Part shown: in pieces, positions 51,841-61,480 of the stretch
Layout: every line of letters begins with the position of its first letter
Position numbering within the stretch: position 1 is the stretch's first letter
Source: Gordonibacter urolithinfaciens
GTDB taxonomy: Bacteria; Actinomycetota; Coriobacteriia; Coriobacteriales; Eggerthellaceae
Reading direction: 5' to 3'
Assembly: GCF_900199375.1 (NCBI RefSeq)
Contig: NZ_LT900217.1
Location: 868,001-932,000 of the forward strand
DNA: 64,000 nt
The notes under the pieces: generated by a model
Told to the model about the DNA's origin: nothing
The model's input: the letters and a program-made list of their open reading frames with translations, nothing else
Database searches by the model: none
Made by a program: the position numbers and the translations under genes

Positions 51841-51863
51841 GAAACGTTTGTTCGTGAAGTATA
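51841..51863 (-). promoter_or_regulatory. promoter with overlapping LexA (SOS) box before the polymerase-YolD operon
   Basis: On the minus strand TATACT (51858-51863) is followed by CGAACAAACGTTTC (51841-51854). The latter matches the Gram-positive LexA consensus GAAC-N4-GTTC with one mismatch and covers the predicted transcription start, a standard repressing position. ATG/GTG lies ~30 bp downstream. Confidence 0.7.
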
Positions 51864-51911
51864 CCACAGCCCGCAAGCGGAGAGCGCAGCCCGGCGGCAC
51901 TCATTCAACCG

Positions 51912-53237
51912 CTACCGGCGCTCAGGTGCGATCGGGCGCTTGGCCGGCCCTTCCAGCACCGACCCGTCGGCAGCGAAGCGCGAGCCGTGGCAAGGACAGT
52001 CCCACGAGCCCTCCACGTCGTTGCGCTCCAAGCAGCAGCCCAAATGCGAGCAGCGCCGCCCCGGCTTCACCAGGTTCGCTGCCGACACGCCCGCGTTCGA
52101 GAACAGGCTGGGCGTGAGCATGGATCGCTGCGGCGAGAACAGGGCCTCCACCGGGCTCCGACCGCGCAGCACGAGGTCGGCGATGGCGCGCGCGGCCACG
52201 AGCGCGCCCGTCATGCCCCATTTGCTGAACCCCGTGGCCACGTACTGGCTCGGTCGGCTGCGCCGATGCACGCCGATATAGGGCACGTGGTCCAGGCTCA
52301 TGCAATCCTGCGTCGCCCACGCGTAGCGCTCCTGCGCGCCCGGGTACGCCTCGGCGGCGAACGCCCGTATCTTGGCATAGCCCTCCGTGGGCTTCGGCCC
52401 CTGCCCCGTGCGGTGCCCGCCTCCTCCCACCAGCAGGTACTCGCCGTACGTGCGGAACGAGAAACCGCCCGCGTCGCCTATGAACATGCCGTCAACAAGC
52501 GGGGCGCCTTCCAGCGCCACCGCGTAGGAGCGCTCCTGATGCTCCTTCATGAAATACAATCCCGGCACGTTGACCAGCGGATAGTGCGTCGCAAACACGA
52601 TATGGTCGGCGGTTATGGAGCCGCGGTCCGTGCGCGCCGTGTTCCCGCTCACGTCCGTCACGAACGCGTGCTCGTACACGTCGACGGACGGCATGAGCCC
52701 GAGCAGCCCGAACAACAGCTTCAGCGGGTTGAACTGCGCCTGACGCTCCATGCCCAGAGCGCCCCGGTTCGCAACCGGCACCGGCGCGCTGGGCAGCACG
52801 TGGTGCGGGATGCCCAGCTGCTCGTAGGCGGCAAGCTCGCGCTCGATGCCCGCCGTGGAGCCCGTGGCGTACACGTAGGCCGTCTTCTCCTCGAAGTCGC
52901 AGGGAGCATCATCGGCCAGCTGGCGCAGCCCCGCCACCGCCGCCTGGTTCGCTTCGAAGTAGAGGCGCGCGGCATCGGCGCCCCTCTTCTTGATCAGCCG
53001 GTCGTACACGAGATCGTGCTGGGCTGTTACCTTCGCAGTCGTGTTCGCCGTCACGCCGGCGCCCACCTGGCCGCCCTCCACCAGCGCACAGCGGCATCCC
53101 GCCTCCGACAGCAAATACGCGCAGAGCACGCCCGCCATGCCGCCGCCTATCACCAGCACGTCGGCGGAACGGTCGCCTTCGAGCGCCTTCGCGTAGCCCT
53201 GCGGCCGCACGGCGCTCGCTTCCCAGAGAGAGGTCAT
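51912..53237 (-). CDS. FAD-dependent oxidoreductase (DAO type) with C-terminal Rieske domain
   Basis: A 441-residue protein. The FAD-binding motif is VLVIGGGMAGVLCAYLL (28-44), followed by GVTANTTAKVTAQHDLVY typical of the gamma-glutamylputrescine oxidase/DAO group. A Rieske 2Fe-2S domain ends the protein: CSHLGC with Cys396 and His398, and CPCHGSRF with Cys414 and His417. Such fusions are widespread; the substrate is probably an amine or amino acid, unproven. ATG 53237 follows AAAGGG. Confidence 0.92.
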   Translation of the reverse strand: MTSLWEASAVRPQGYAKALEGDRSADVLVIGGGMAGVLCAYLLSEAGCRCALVEGGQVGAGVTANTTAKVTAQHDLVYDRLIKKRGADAARLYFEANQAAVAGLRQLADDAPCDFEEKTAYVYATGSTAGIERELAAYEQLGIPHHVLPSAPVPVANRGALGMERQAQFNPLKLLFGLLGLMPSVDVYEHAFVTDVSGNTARTDRGSITADHIVFATHYPLVNVPGLYFMKEHQERSYAVALEGAPLVDGMFIGDAGGFSFRTYGEYLLVGGGGHRTGQGPKPTEGYAKIRAFAAEAYPGAQERYAWATQDCMSLDHVPYIGVHRRSRPSQYVATGFSKWGMTGALVAARAIADLVLRGRSPVEALFSPQRSMLTPSLFSNAGVSAANLVKPGRRCSHLGCCLERNDVEGSWDCPCHGSRFAADGSVLEGPAKRPIAPERR

Positions 53238-53385
53238 GCCGAGCCCTTTCGTCTTCAAGAGGAACGATCAGGCATCAGGGTACCCCCGCCCGCCACTAGG
53301 AAAGCGGCCCGCCAGAGCGCGTTTGCCGCGCTTTGCCGAACGGTTTCGCACACGTGAGCGGAAACGCCATTCGCGCACCTTGGCC

Positions 53386-54324
53386 TCACCCGCGTCGCAG
53401 CGCCTCCCCAACACGCGTCATCTTGGGATCGGCGAGCCGCGGGCGCTCGCGGCAATACCATGCGTAAGCGCTCCGCATGCCCTCGGCGAGCGCCACGCTC
53501 GGCTGCGCCAGGCCGAACCGCGTGGCCTTTCCCGTGTCCAGCAGGTAGGTCTGATCCCGGAAGGGGAAGAACTCGCGCGCCTCCATGGCGCCGCGATAGT
53601 CGACCGGCACGATGCGCGGCTCGACGCCGGCCGCCGCCGCGGCGGCTCGGACGAGGTCGCCCCATCCCACCGGCTCGGGGTGCGCGCAGTTGAAGGCCTC
53701 GGCTTCCCACGGCTCGGCCTCGAGGACGCTCACGACGAGGCGCACGAAGTCGTCGATGTGGAGGAACTGCGTGAGCGCGCCGCCGACGGGCACGGGGACG
53801 GGATGGCCACATTCGAGGCGGTCGAACAGATAGGCCTCGCGGTAGAGGTTATTGCCGGGGCCGTAGAAGTAGGCGGGTCGCAGGATCGTGAGGGAGCAGC
53901 CGCGCTGCGGACGCTCTGCTACGAGCAGCCGCTCGGCCTCGAGCTTCCCCAGCCCGTAGGCGCCCCAAACCTCGTTCTCGCCCGTCGGCGCGTCCTCGGC
54001 ACGTGCCGCATCGGAGGGCGCGTACACCGCCCCCGAGCTCACGAGCACGTAGCGCGCCCCGTCGAGCCGAAGCGTGTCGAGCACGGGAGCCACATCGGCG
54101 GCAGTGTAAGCGGACACGTCCACCACCGCGTCGAAACGCTCGCCTGCAAGCTCGCGCAGGCTGGCCGGGTCGCGCCGGTCGGCTCGGTAGTGCCTGGCGA
54201 GGCCGCCGTACGCCACCGGCAGGCGGCCGCGCGTGAGGATGGACACGTCCCAGCCGCGCGCGATCAGCCCCTCGGCCACGGCCCGTCCCACGAACTGCGT
54301 TCCCCCGAGCACGAGCACGCGCAT
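53386..54324 (-). CDS. NAD-dependent epimerase/dehydratase family protein
   Basis: A 312-residue extended SDR. The nucleotide-binding motif is VLVLGGTQFVGRAVAEGL and the active-site region has YVLVSSGAVYAP, then VWGAYGLGKLEAERLL with the YxxxK pair (Tyr and Lys). RPAYFYGPGNNLYREAYLFD and FLHIDDFVRLVV are also standard. The substrate is likely a nucleotide sugar, not determinable here. ATG 54324 follows GGAAGGGGAG. It is divergent from a small basic protein gene. Confidence 0.9.
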   Translation of the reverse strand: MRVLVLGGTQFVGRAVAEGLIARGWDVSILTRGRLPVAYGGLARHYRADRRDPASLRELAGERFDAVVDVSAYTAADVAPVLDTLRLDGARYVLVSSGAVYAPSDAARAEDAPTGENEVWGAYGLGKLEAERLLVAERPQRGCSLTILRPAYFYGPGNNLYREAYLFDRLECGHPVPVPVGGALTQFLHIDDFVRLVVSVLEAEPWEAEAFNCAHPEPVGWGDLVRAAAAAAGVEPRIVPVDYRGAMEAREFFPFRDQTYLLDTGKATRFGLAQPSVALAEGMRSAYAWYCRERPRLADPKMTRVGEALRRG

Positions 54325-54397
54325 GGCGCTCCCCTTCCATCAGGCGTCGATGCGCCCCATGGTACACTATCCGGCGTCGAAGAGGGAAAGGCGACCG

Positions 54398-54559
54398 ATG
54401 GCGAAGAACCCCGGCAGGGACGCATGGGCGAACGGCGGCAAGGGAAAAGTTGCAGGCCAGCCACGCGGCCAACAACTGCGCGCAACTAAGGGCCTGGGGC
54501 CCAACAAAGCCTCCGGCCACAAGGGCGGCATCTCCCGCCAAGGATCGAAGCGCGGCTGA
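54398..54559 (+). CDS. small basic Gly-rich protein (53 aa)
   Basis: A 53-residue protein (MAKNPGRDAWANGGKGKVAG onward, ending GGISRQGSKRG) rich in Gly, Lys and Arg. ATG 54398 follows AGAGGGAAAGG, a good ribosome site, and TACACT upstream could be a -10 box. Such small basic proteins may bind nucleic acid or ribosomes, but no family is recognised. Divergent from the epimerase and followed by hairpins. Confidence 0.65.
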   Translation: MAKNPGRDAWANGGKGKVAGQPRGQQLRATKGLGPNKASGHKGGISRQGSKRG

Positions 54560-54567
54560 ACGAAAAT

Positions 54568-54597
54568 GTCCCGAATGGGACCGCCCCCTATTGGGGC
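54568..54597. terminator. two hairpins between convergent genes
   Basis: GTCCC-GAAT-GGGAC (54568-54581) and GCCCC-(CTATT)-GGGGC (54583-54597) stand side by side in the 40-bp gap between the small basic protein and the ABC transporter. A bidirectional terminator is likely, although U-runs are short. Confidence 0.55.
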
Positions 54598-54599
54598 AT

Positions 54600-56387
54600 T
54601 CACTCCAGATACGCCCCCGTCTGCCTGCTCCACAGGTTCGCGTAGGCCCCGCCGGCCTCGATGAGCTCGGCGTGCGGGCCGTCCTCCACCACGCGGCCGC
54701 CGTCGAGCACCACGATGCGGTCGAGGCTGGCCACCGTCGACAGCCGGTGCGCCACCACGATGGCCGTGCGCCCGCGCATGAGCGTGGCCAGCGCGTCCTG
54801 CACCAGCTGCTCGCTCTCGGAGTCGAGCGCGCTCGTGGCTTCGTCCAGCACGAGCACCGGGCAGTCGGCCAGAAGCGCTCGCGCGATGGCGATGCGCTGG
54901 CGCTGGCCGCCCGACAGCTTCACGCCGCGCTCGCCCGTGACGGTGTCGAAGCCCTGTGGCAGCCGCTCGATGAACTCGAGCGCGTTCGCCTGGCGCGCCG
55001 CCTCGCGGATCTGCTCCATCGTGGCGTCGGGCCTCCCGTAGGCGATGTTCTCCGCGATGGAGCGGTGGAACAGCAGCGCCTCCTGCGGCACGTAGGCGAT
55101 CTGGCGGCGCAGCGATTGCTGGGCGGCCTCGGAGATGTCCTGCCCGTCCACGAGGATGCGCCCCTCCTGGATGTCGGACAAACGCAGCAAAAGCTTCGTG
55201 AGCGTGGTCTTCCCCGCCCCGCTCGCACCCACGAGGCCCACGCGCTGGCCGGCGGGGATGTGCAGGTCGAGGTCGTCAAACACCCGCGTGCGCGCCTCGC
55301 CGTCGGTGTACCAGAAGCCGATGTCCTCGAAGTCGATGGCGCCCTCGCGCACCTCGAGCTCGGGCGCGCCCGGCTTGTCGGCCACCAGTCGCGGCTCGTC
55401 GAGGATCACGGTCATGCCGCTCGCGTCGCCGAACGCGCGGTTGAAGCGCTGCAGGCCGTTGTTGATGAAGTTGAACTGGTTCGTCACCGTGTAGGTGTAC
55501 GTGAACATCACCACGAGCGTGCCCGGCGTGATGCCGTACCACGCGTTCCCGCCCGCGATGAACACGGCCACCACGCTCATGATGGCGATGGTGATGCACG
55601 CCGTCACGATGCCGCGCGTGAGCGACGCCCACATGCGCTTCGAGTCGCGCGCCACCACCTCGCGGTTCGCCTGGTCGAACAGCCCGCGCTCGTAGTCCTC
55701 GCGCCCGTAGGTCTTCACCGCCAGGATGTTGGCAACCGAGTCGGACAGCTCGCCCGACAGCTGGTTCTGCGCGCTGGCCGCCTGCTCGTTCAGGTGCAGG
55801 ATGCGCTTGTACATGTAGTAGGACACGCCCGCGTACACCGCGAGCAGCGCCATGAGGATGGCCACGTACACCGGCACGCGCGGCGCGAGGATGGCGCACG
55901 TGAACACCACCGAGCAGATGACCGGCAGAAACGGGAAGGTGATGGTTTCCAGCAGCAGCTGGTAGGCGCTCATGAACTTGGTCGTCTGGCTCACCAGCGT
56001 GCCGCCGAAGCGATTGGAATGAAACGACATCGACTGGTTGGACAGCGCGTCGAACGACATGGTGGCCAGGTCGTAGGAGGCGGCGATCTGCAGCCGGTAC
56101 ATGGCGTAGTCCTGCACCTTGCTGGCCGCCTGGCCGGCCACGTTGATGAGGATGAGCGCGACGATGTAGGGGCCGAACACCGCGAACACCTCGGACGTGC
56201 CCACCGAGCCCGCGCTCACGCGGTCCACCACGAGACTCATGACGTAGGGGTTGCCGTACGACAGCAGCGCCACGAACAGAAGCGTCGCGGTCATGAGCGT
56301 GGCGAACAGCCCGAGGTGCTTTCGGGTGACCAGCCAGAAGTAGTGCAGCGTGCGTCGCGTCGTCGACGGAGCAGCGGATCGTGCCAT
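54600..56387 (-). CDS. ABC exporter half-transporter (membrane plus ATPase domain)
   Basis: A 595-residue protein with six membrane helices (residues ~20-330, LFATLMTATLLFVALLSYG first) and a C-terminal ATPase. Walker A is GASGAGKTTL, the signature LSGGQRQRIAIARALLA, Walker B CPVLVLDEATSALDSE, and H-loop VVAHRLSTV. It should work as a homodimeric exporter of lipids, peptides or drugs. ATG 56387 follows GAGAAGGAG. It lies 72 bp after two YhgE/Pip genes in the same direction. Confidence 0.92.
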   Translation of the reverse strand: MARSAAPSTTRRTLHYFWLVTRKHLGLFATLMTATLLFVALLSYGNPYVMSLVVDRVSAGSVGTSEVFAVFGPYIVALILINVAGQAASKVQDYAMYRLQIAASYDLATMSFDALSNQSMSFHSNRFGGTLVSQTTKFMSAYQLLLETITFPFLPVICSVVFTCAILAPRVPVYVAILMALLAVYAGVSYYMYKRILHLNEQAASAQNQLSGELSDSVANILAVKTYGREDYERGLFDQANREVVARDSKRMWASLTRGIVTACITIAIMSVVAVFIAGGNAWYGITPGTLVVMFTYTYTVTNQFNFINNGLQRFNRAFGDASGMTVILDEPRLVADKPGAPELEVREGAIDFEDIGFWYTDGEARTRVFDDLDLHIPAGQRVGLVGASGAGKTTLTKLLLRLSDIQEGRILVDGQDISEAAQQSLRRQIAYVPQEALLFHRSIAENIAYGRPDATMEQIREAARQANALEFIERLPQGFDTVTGERGVKLSGGQRQRIAIARALLADCPVLVLDEATSALDSESEQLVQDALATLMRGRTAIVVAHRLSTVASLDRIVVLDGGRVVEDGPHAELIEAGGAYANLWSRQTGAYLE

Positions 56388-56459
56388 AGGATTCTCCTTC
56401 TCGTATTTCAAGAAGATTATCGCACACCCGTGCAACCCCGGCCGCGCGGCCAGCGCGCC

Positions 56460-58646
56460 CTACCCCACCAGCTTCGAGGACTCCACCTGCTCCACGTACC
56501 AGCTCATGAACTTCGCCAGCGGCTTGCGCAGCACGAGGCCTATGACGGCCGCCGGTACCAGGAACAGCGCGAGCAGGCCCATCTCCCACCAGAAGTCGCC
56601 CCCGTAGGTGCCGAACATGGCCGCACGCATGGCGTTCACCACGTGGGTGGCCGGCAGCCAGGGACTCAGCCCCTGGATGAACGGCGGCAGCAGCTGCAGC
56701 GGGAACGACCCGCCGCACCCTGTCACCTGTATGATGAGCAGCAGCACCGCCACGGCCTTGCCCAGGTTCGCGAACGCAGCCACGAGCGCGTATATCAGGA
56801 ACGTGAACACGAGCCCGGCGAGCCAGAAGCACAGCATGAACAGCAGCGGGTGCGTCACCTGCACCTGCAAGAACAGCAGGTTCCCCAGGCCCATGACCGT
56901 GGTCTGCGACAGCGACAGGAAGGCCATCACGCCGAAGCGCCCGAAGAACAGCTGGCGCGGCTGCGGATCGGCCAGCTGCGCGCGCACCCGGCCGGGAACG
57001 GTAGGCTTCACTACCACCAGTATCAGCAACGACCCGATGAACAGTGCGAGCGTAGTATATAAAGGCGCCATAGCCGAACCGAAGTTGTCCACGGGGAACA
57101 CGGCCACGCGGTCGATGCCCACAGGCGCCGCAAGCGCCTTCGACAGCACCTGCGTGTCGGAGCCCAGCACCTCGCGCAGCAGGTCGGCATCCCCGGCAAC
57201 GAGCGCCTGGTCGATGCCGTCGGCCAGCTCGCGCAGCGTAGCGGAGGCGCCGTGCAGCTCGCCCACGGTCGCATCTATCTTCTCCGCCGCCCCGCCCAGC
57301 ACCGCCGCAGCGGAATCGGCCGAATCCGACAGCCCGGATCCCGCGGCGCGCAGCCCGTCCAAGCCTGATCCCACGCTCGCGACCAGCGAGGACGCCTCGT
57401 CGGCCAGCTTCTGGAGCCCCGGTTTCAGGCTAGTGTCGAACTCGTCCCGCATCGTAGCCGCACCCTGCTGCGCCTCGTCGGCCAACCGCTTGATCTCCGC
57501 GCGCTCCGCCTGCACGTCGGCGCTGCCCGCCTCCAGCTTGTCGGCGGCGCTTCTCATGGTGTCGCGCATGTTCTCCAAAAGGCCGATGGTGGCGTTCATG
57601 CGCGCGATGACGCTCTCGAGCGCCTGCAGGTACTCGTCGGGCACCTGGTCGCGCAGCGCCTCCAGCTGCGCGACGATGCTCCGGCATGCCGCAACCTGCC
57701 CGTCCAGGGCATCGGCCTGCCCGCGCAGCGCGGCCACGCTGTCCTGCGAGCCGGTGGCGGCGGCATCGAACAGCGCATCCGCGGATGCCGACACGGCGGC
57801 GAAGCCCTGCCCGCCGTCCGCGAGCGCCTGGGACAATCCATCCGCCGCCTGCCGCAGCGCATCCACCAGGCTTGCGGCCGAGGCCGCACCCTGCGACGCC
57901 GTGCTCCCCAGGCCGTCCGCCTGGTGCTGCGCAGCCTCCACCAGCTGGGCGGACTCGCCCACGAGCGACTGGGCGGCCCCCGCCAGCGACGAGTACAGCG
58001 TGAGCACCGACGCCATACGGTCCACCTGGTCGCCCATGGAGCGCACATGCGCTGACAGATCGGCGATGCGGCCGCCCGCGTCGGACTCGTCGGCGTAATG
58101 GGAAAGCGACTCGGCAATGCTCAACGCCACCTCGGAGAGCGTCTCGGCAAACACCTCGTTCACCTGGTATGACACCGAGTCCGCACCCCTGTCGGTGATC
58201 TTGGGGGCAATGGCGCTCTTCTTCTCGTTCGCGTAGTACACGATCTTGGCGTGCTGTACGTCATCGGAGTAGAACGTCAGCATGTCGCGGCTGAAATCGT
58301 GCGGGATGACCACGGCCGCGTAGTACCGCCCCGACCTCGCGCCATCCACCGCATCCTCCTCGGTGGTGAACGTCCAGTCGATCTCGTCGTTGGCGCGCAA
58401 GGCGGACACCACCTGCTCGCCGATGTTCACGCGCAGGGGCACGAGGTCGCTCTCGTACCCGTCGTCCACGTTCGCCACGGCCACGGTGAGGTTGCCCGTG
58501 TTATCGAAGACGTTCCAGCACGCGATGATGTTGTACCAGGCGAAGATGGACGGCATCACCACGAGCCCGACGGTGATGATGATGTTCATGGCGTTCGAGA
58601 ACAGGCGCCTCATGTCGCCGCGGAACAGGTGCCAGACGTTGCTCAT
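56460..58646 (-). CDS. YhgE/Pip-domain membrane protein (ABC-2 type), second of pair
   Basis: A 728-residue protein. An N-terminal helix (SNAMNIIITVGLVVMPSIFA) precedes the Pip extracellular domain (YNIIACWNVFDNTGNLTVAV, PHDFSRDMLTFYSDDVQHAK, VYYANEKKSAIAPKITDRGA). The central ~330 residues are coiled-coil Ala/Asp/Ser helices. The last ~210 residues form five to six membrane helices of ABC-2 type. Relatives include phage infection protein and secretion-accessory factors. ATG 58646 overlaps the upstream stop (ATGA). Confidence 0.88.
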   Translation of the reverse strand: MSNVWHLFRGDMRRLFSNAMNIIITVGLVVMPSIFAWYNIIACWNVFDNTGNLTVAVANVDDGYESDLVPLRVNIGEQVVSALRANDEIDWTFTTEEDAVDGARSGRYYAAVVIPHDFSRDMLTFYSDDVQHAKIVYYANEKKSAIAPKITDRGADSVSYQVNEVFAETLSEVALSIAESLSHYADESDAGGRIADLSAHVRSMGDQVDRMASVLTLYSSLAGAAQSLVGESAQLVEAAQHQADGLGSTASQGAASAASLVDALRQAADGLSQALADGGQGFAAVSASADALFDAAATGSQDSVAALRGQADALDGQVAACRSIVAQLEALRDQVPDEYLQALESVIARMNATIGLLENMRDTMRSAADKLEAGSADVQAERAEIKRLADEAQQGAATMRDEFDTSLKPGLQKLADEASSLVASVGSGLDGLRAAGSGLSDSADSAAAVLGGAAEKIDATVGELHGASATLRELADGIDQALVAGDADLLREVLGSDTQVLSKALAAPVGIDRVAVFPVDNFGSAMAPLYTTLALFIGSLLILVVVKPTVPGRVRAQLADPQPRQLFFGRFGVMAFLSLSQTTVMGLGNLLFLQVQVTHPLLFMLCFWLAGLVFTFLIYALVAAFANLGKAVAVLLLIIQVTGCGGSFPLQLLPPFIQGLSPWLPATHVVNAMRAAMFGTYGGDFWWEMGLLALFLVPAAVIGLVLRKPLAKFMSWYVEQVESSKLVG

Positions 58647-61234
58647 CGCACGGCACCCCCTTCCGCACCGTCGTCGCCGTCCGCGGCCGAGCGCTCCATC
58701 TCGTTGCGCGAGGCGCCCAGCTCCAGCAGCCCTTCGTCGGTCATGTCGTCGAGCCTCATCTGGCGCTCGAAGCTGTCGCGCAGGCTCTCGACCACCACCA
58801 GGAATACGAACACGGCCACAAGCCACGCGAGCCACGCCGTGAGCAGCCACACCTTCTCGGCGGGCGTGAGCGCGAACACCACCGCCAGCGCCACCGGCAC
58901 CGCAAGGCCCAGGGCCACGGAGCCGCGGATAAGCCGCGGGTACCAGCGTGTGAAGCGCTCGTAGCGTACGCGCAGCTCCTCGCGGTACTCATCCCTGCCC
59001 GACAGCGCGCGGAACAGCTGCGAGAAACGGTACGGGCGCGCGGGGATCTCCACGTCCTCGCCGTTGAAGATGCCGCCCTGCCGCACCTGGCCGGCCACCA
59101 TGCGGTTGACGTTCGCCATCAGGGGCCGCAGCAGGATGCCGAAGGCCATGAACAGCACGAAGAAGAACGCCAGCATGCCGATGGCGTCGCCGTAGTGCGA
59201 GCCGTAGAAGCCGCAGATAGCCTCGCGCATGGCGGAGATGCCGTACGTGAAGGGGAAGAACGGGTACACGGCCTGGAAGAAACCCGAGGTCATCTCGATG
59301 GGGTACAGCCCTGTAGCCCCGGGGATCTGCGCGAACACGAGCACGATGCAGATGCCCTTGCCAATATGCTGCAGTGTCACCGAGAGCGCATAGATGATGC
59401 TGAGGTACGAAAGCGACGCCACCGCCGCCGCGAAGAACAGCGCCGGCGCACTGACAGCCTGCACCCCGATGACCAGCACTCCCGCACAGCAGATCACCGC
59501 CTGCAGCACGGCCATCACGGCGAGCAGCGCAAAGCGCCCTAGATAGCGCTGCGTGACGGTAAGATTGCGGATGCCCTCGCCGTCCACCTCCTGCTTCATG
59601 ATCACCAACAGCATGAACGCGCCGATCCAAAACGTCAGGTTCATGAACAGCGGCGCCATGGCCGAACCGTAGGCGTTCAGCGGGTAGAGCTCCTCTGTCT
59701 TAAGCTCGGTGGGCGATCCCATGAAGTCGGCGATCTTCGACGCGTCGAGCCCGTCCTCTCCCACCAGCTTCGCCAGCACGCCGGACTCGCCCAGCGACAG
59801 CACGTCCGTGCGCACGGTGTCCAACCCCTCCTCCAGGCTGGCCAGGATGCCGTCGGTCTGCCCGAGCGCGTCCTTCGCGGTGCAGAGCGTGGATACCAGC
59901 TGGTCCAACACGAGCGAGGTCTGGTCCACCAGCAAACGCTGGTTCGAGACAGCGGTTGCCAGCGACGACGACGCCGCGCCCAGCTGCGCCAGGCTCCCGT
60001 TCACGGCGGGGATCGTGGTGCCGAACAGGTTGTCCGAATAGGCCTGGGCGCCCGCGACGGCCTGCTGGACGGCGGCGTTCAGGTCGTTGCCCGCTTGGGC
60101 CGTGGCCTGCGAGATGTTTTCGGTGTCTGCGCTGATGCGGGTGAGGTCATCGAGCGTGGCCTGGGCGTCTGCAGCCTGCTGCTCCAGCTGCGCGGCAGCC
60201 TCGGCAAGCGGCTGCTTGCCCGGGTTGTCCTCGGGAAGCCCGTCGGCGACGCTCTTCAGATACGCCGCCAGCGCCTTGTCCTCGTCCACCACGGCCTGGG
60301 CCTGCGCGAGCGTCGCCCGCACGCTTCCCTGCGCCTCACCGATCGTGCCCGCGATGTCCCCCACCGCCTGGTTCGCCTTCGACGAGGCCTGCGACACCGA
60401 TGACAGGCCCGTGCCCACCGCCGGCATGGCCGCGGCGGAGAAGCTCGCCAGCCCGTCCTGCATCTGCGTCGTCAGGCCGGACACGGTCTGCAGCGCGTCG
60501 GACGCCGTCCCCAGGTCGGCGCGCACGCGGCAGAGCGCGTCCTTCGCGCCGCCCACCTTGGCCTGCGCCTCGTCGGTGGCCGACTCGATGCCCGCAAGCG
60601 AATCGCGCGCCTCGCCTACCGTCTGCACGGCCTGGGCGATCTTTTCCACCGCCTGCGAGCGGGACGCGTCCAGCTTCTCGCGCGACTCGCCAAGCGCCTG
60701 GTCGATGGCATCGGCGGCCACGTCGCTCACGGTGGAAACGAACGTGGAGTTGATGGTCTCGTCGAGCGTGCTGGCGCCGGTGTCGGTGATCTTCGGTGCC
60801 ACCGGGCCCGCCTTCTCGTTCACGAAATATTCCAGCTTGGGCTGCGTGAAATCGCCGGTGGTGAGCGAGAGCAGCTGGGAGGTGAAGTCCGCGGGTATCA
60901 CGAACGCGGCATAGCTCTTCCCCGCGTCAAGCTCCGCCATGGCGTCGTCGCGGTCGACGAACACCCAGTCGAGCTGCGTGTTCCCGTGCAGCTCGTCCAC
61001 TATCATGTCGCCCACGCGCAGCTCGCCGGTCAGCTCGCTCGAGCCGCCCTCGTCCTCGTTCACCACGCACACGCGCAGCGCGCCCGTATTGTCGTAGGGG
61101 TTCCAGAAGCCCACGACGTTGTACCAGGTGTACACCGACGGCAGCACGAGCAGCGCCAGCACCACCACGAGCGCCGGAGGCGTTTTGAGCAAGCGCAGCA
61201 CATCGCGCTTGAGCACCCGCAAAACGTTTCCCAT
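58643..61234 (-). CDS. YhgE/Pip-domain membrane protein, first of pair
   Basis: An 863-residue paralogue of the next gene. Pip domain: YNVVGFWNPYDNTGALRVCV, PADFTSQLLSLTTGDFTQPK, YFVNEKAGPVAPKITDTGAS; coiled-coil centre (~180-530); ABC-2 membrane block (~560-740); then a further C-terminal extension with two more helices (VALGLAVPVALAVVFAL, WLLTAWLAWLVAVFVFLVV) and a charged tail. ATG 61234 is preceded by GGAGAAAGG at a long spacing (~14 nt), so the start is not fully certain. It is the first gene of a likely three-gene operon with an ABC exporter. Confidence 0.87.
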   Translation of the reverse strand: MGNVLRVLKRDVLRLLKTPPALVVVLALLVLPSVYTWYNVVGFWNPYDNTGALRVCVVNEDEGGSSELTGELRVGDMIVDELHGNTQLDWVFVDRDDAMAELDAGKSYAAFVIPADFTSQLLSLTTGDFTQPKLEYFVNEKAGPVAPKITDTGASTLDETINSTFVSTVSDVAADAIDQALGESREKLDASRSQAVEKIAQAVQTVGEARDSLAGIESATDEAQAKVGGAKDALCRVRADLGTASDALQTVSGLTTQMQDGLASFSAAAMPAVGTGLSSVSQASSKANQAVGDIAGTIGEAQGSVRATLAQAQAVVDEDKALAAYLKSVADGLPEDNPGKQPLAEAAAQLEQQAADAQATLDDLTRISADTENISQATAQAGNDLNAAVQQAVAGAQAYSDNLFGTTIPAVNGSLAQLGAASSSLATAVSNQRLLVDQTSLVLDQLVSTLCTAKDALGQTDGILASLEEGLDTVRTDVLSLGESGVLAKLVGEDGLDASKIADFMGSPTELKTEELYPLNAYGSAMAPLFMNLTFWIGAFMLLVIMKQEVDGEGIRNLTVTQRYLGRFALLAVMAVLQAVICCAGVLVIGVQAVSAPALFFAAAVASLSYLSIIYALSVTLQHIGKGICIVLVFAQIPGATGLYPIEMTSGFFQAVYPFFPFTYGISAMREAICGFYGSHYGDAIGMLAFFFVLFMAFGILLRPLMANVNRMVAGQVRQGGIFNGEDVEIPARPYRFSQLFRALSGRDEYREELRVRYERFTRWYPRLIRGSVALGLAVPVALAVVFALTPAEKVWLLTAWLAWLVAVFVFLVVVESLRDSFERQMRLDDMTDEGLLELGASRNEMERSAADGDDGAEGGAVR

Positions 61235-61311
61235 AGCCGCTGCCGCGCCCTTTCTCCGCCTGATAAATACCGAACAATGATAACCCTCTCGGCACGTAAC
61301 GTCACGCAAGA

Positions 61312-61336
61312 TTGACGAACACGTTACATTCGTCAA
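61312..61336. promoter_or_regulatory. perfect inverted repeat upstream of the YhgE/ABC operon, TetR-like operator
   Basis: TTGACGAA (61312-61319) and TTCGTCAA (61329-61336) are perfect 8-bp arms around 9 nt. They overlap a second pair, CACGTAAC/CACGTTAC-related. The site lies ~80 bp before the yhgE start, where a promoter is expected. No regulator gene is adjacent in the window. The rest of the 302-bp gap shows no gene. Confidence 0.55.
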
Positions 61337-61480
61337 CCTCTCGGCTGCCGGCAGCCGAGGCGGGCGGAACGCGGCGTGCCGAACCGGACGGCCCGCACCG
61401 CGCGAAGCCGAAGCGCCGCGCGCATTCCATCTCGCCCGAACCCGACAGGACCCCGGCGTTCAATCCGCCTCCCGACGTAT

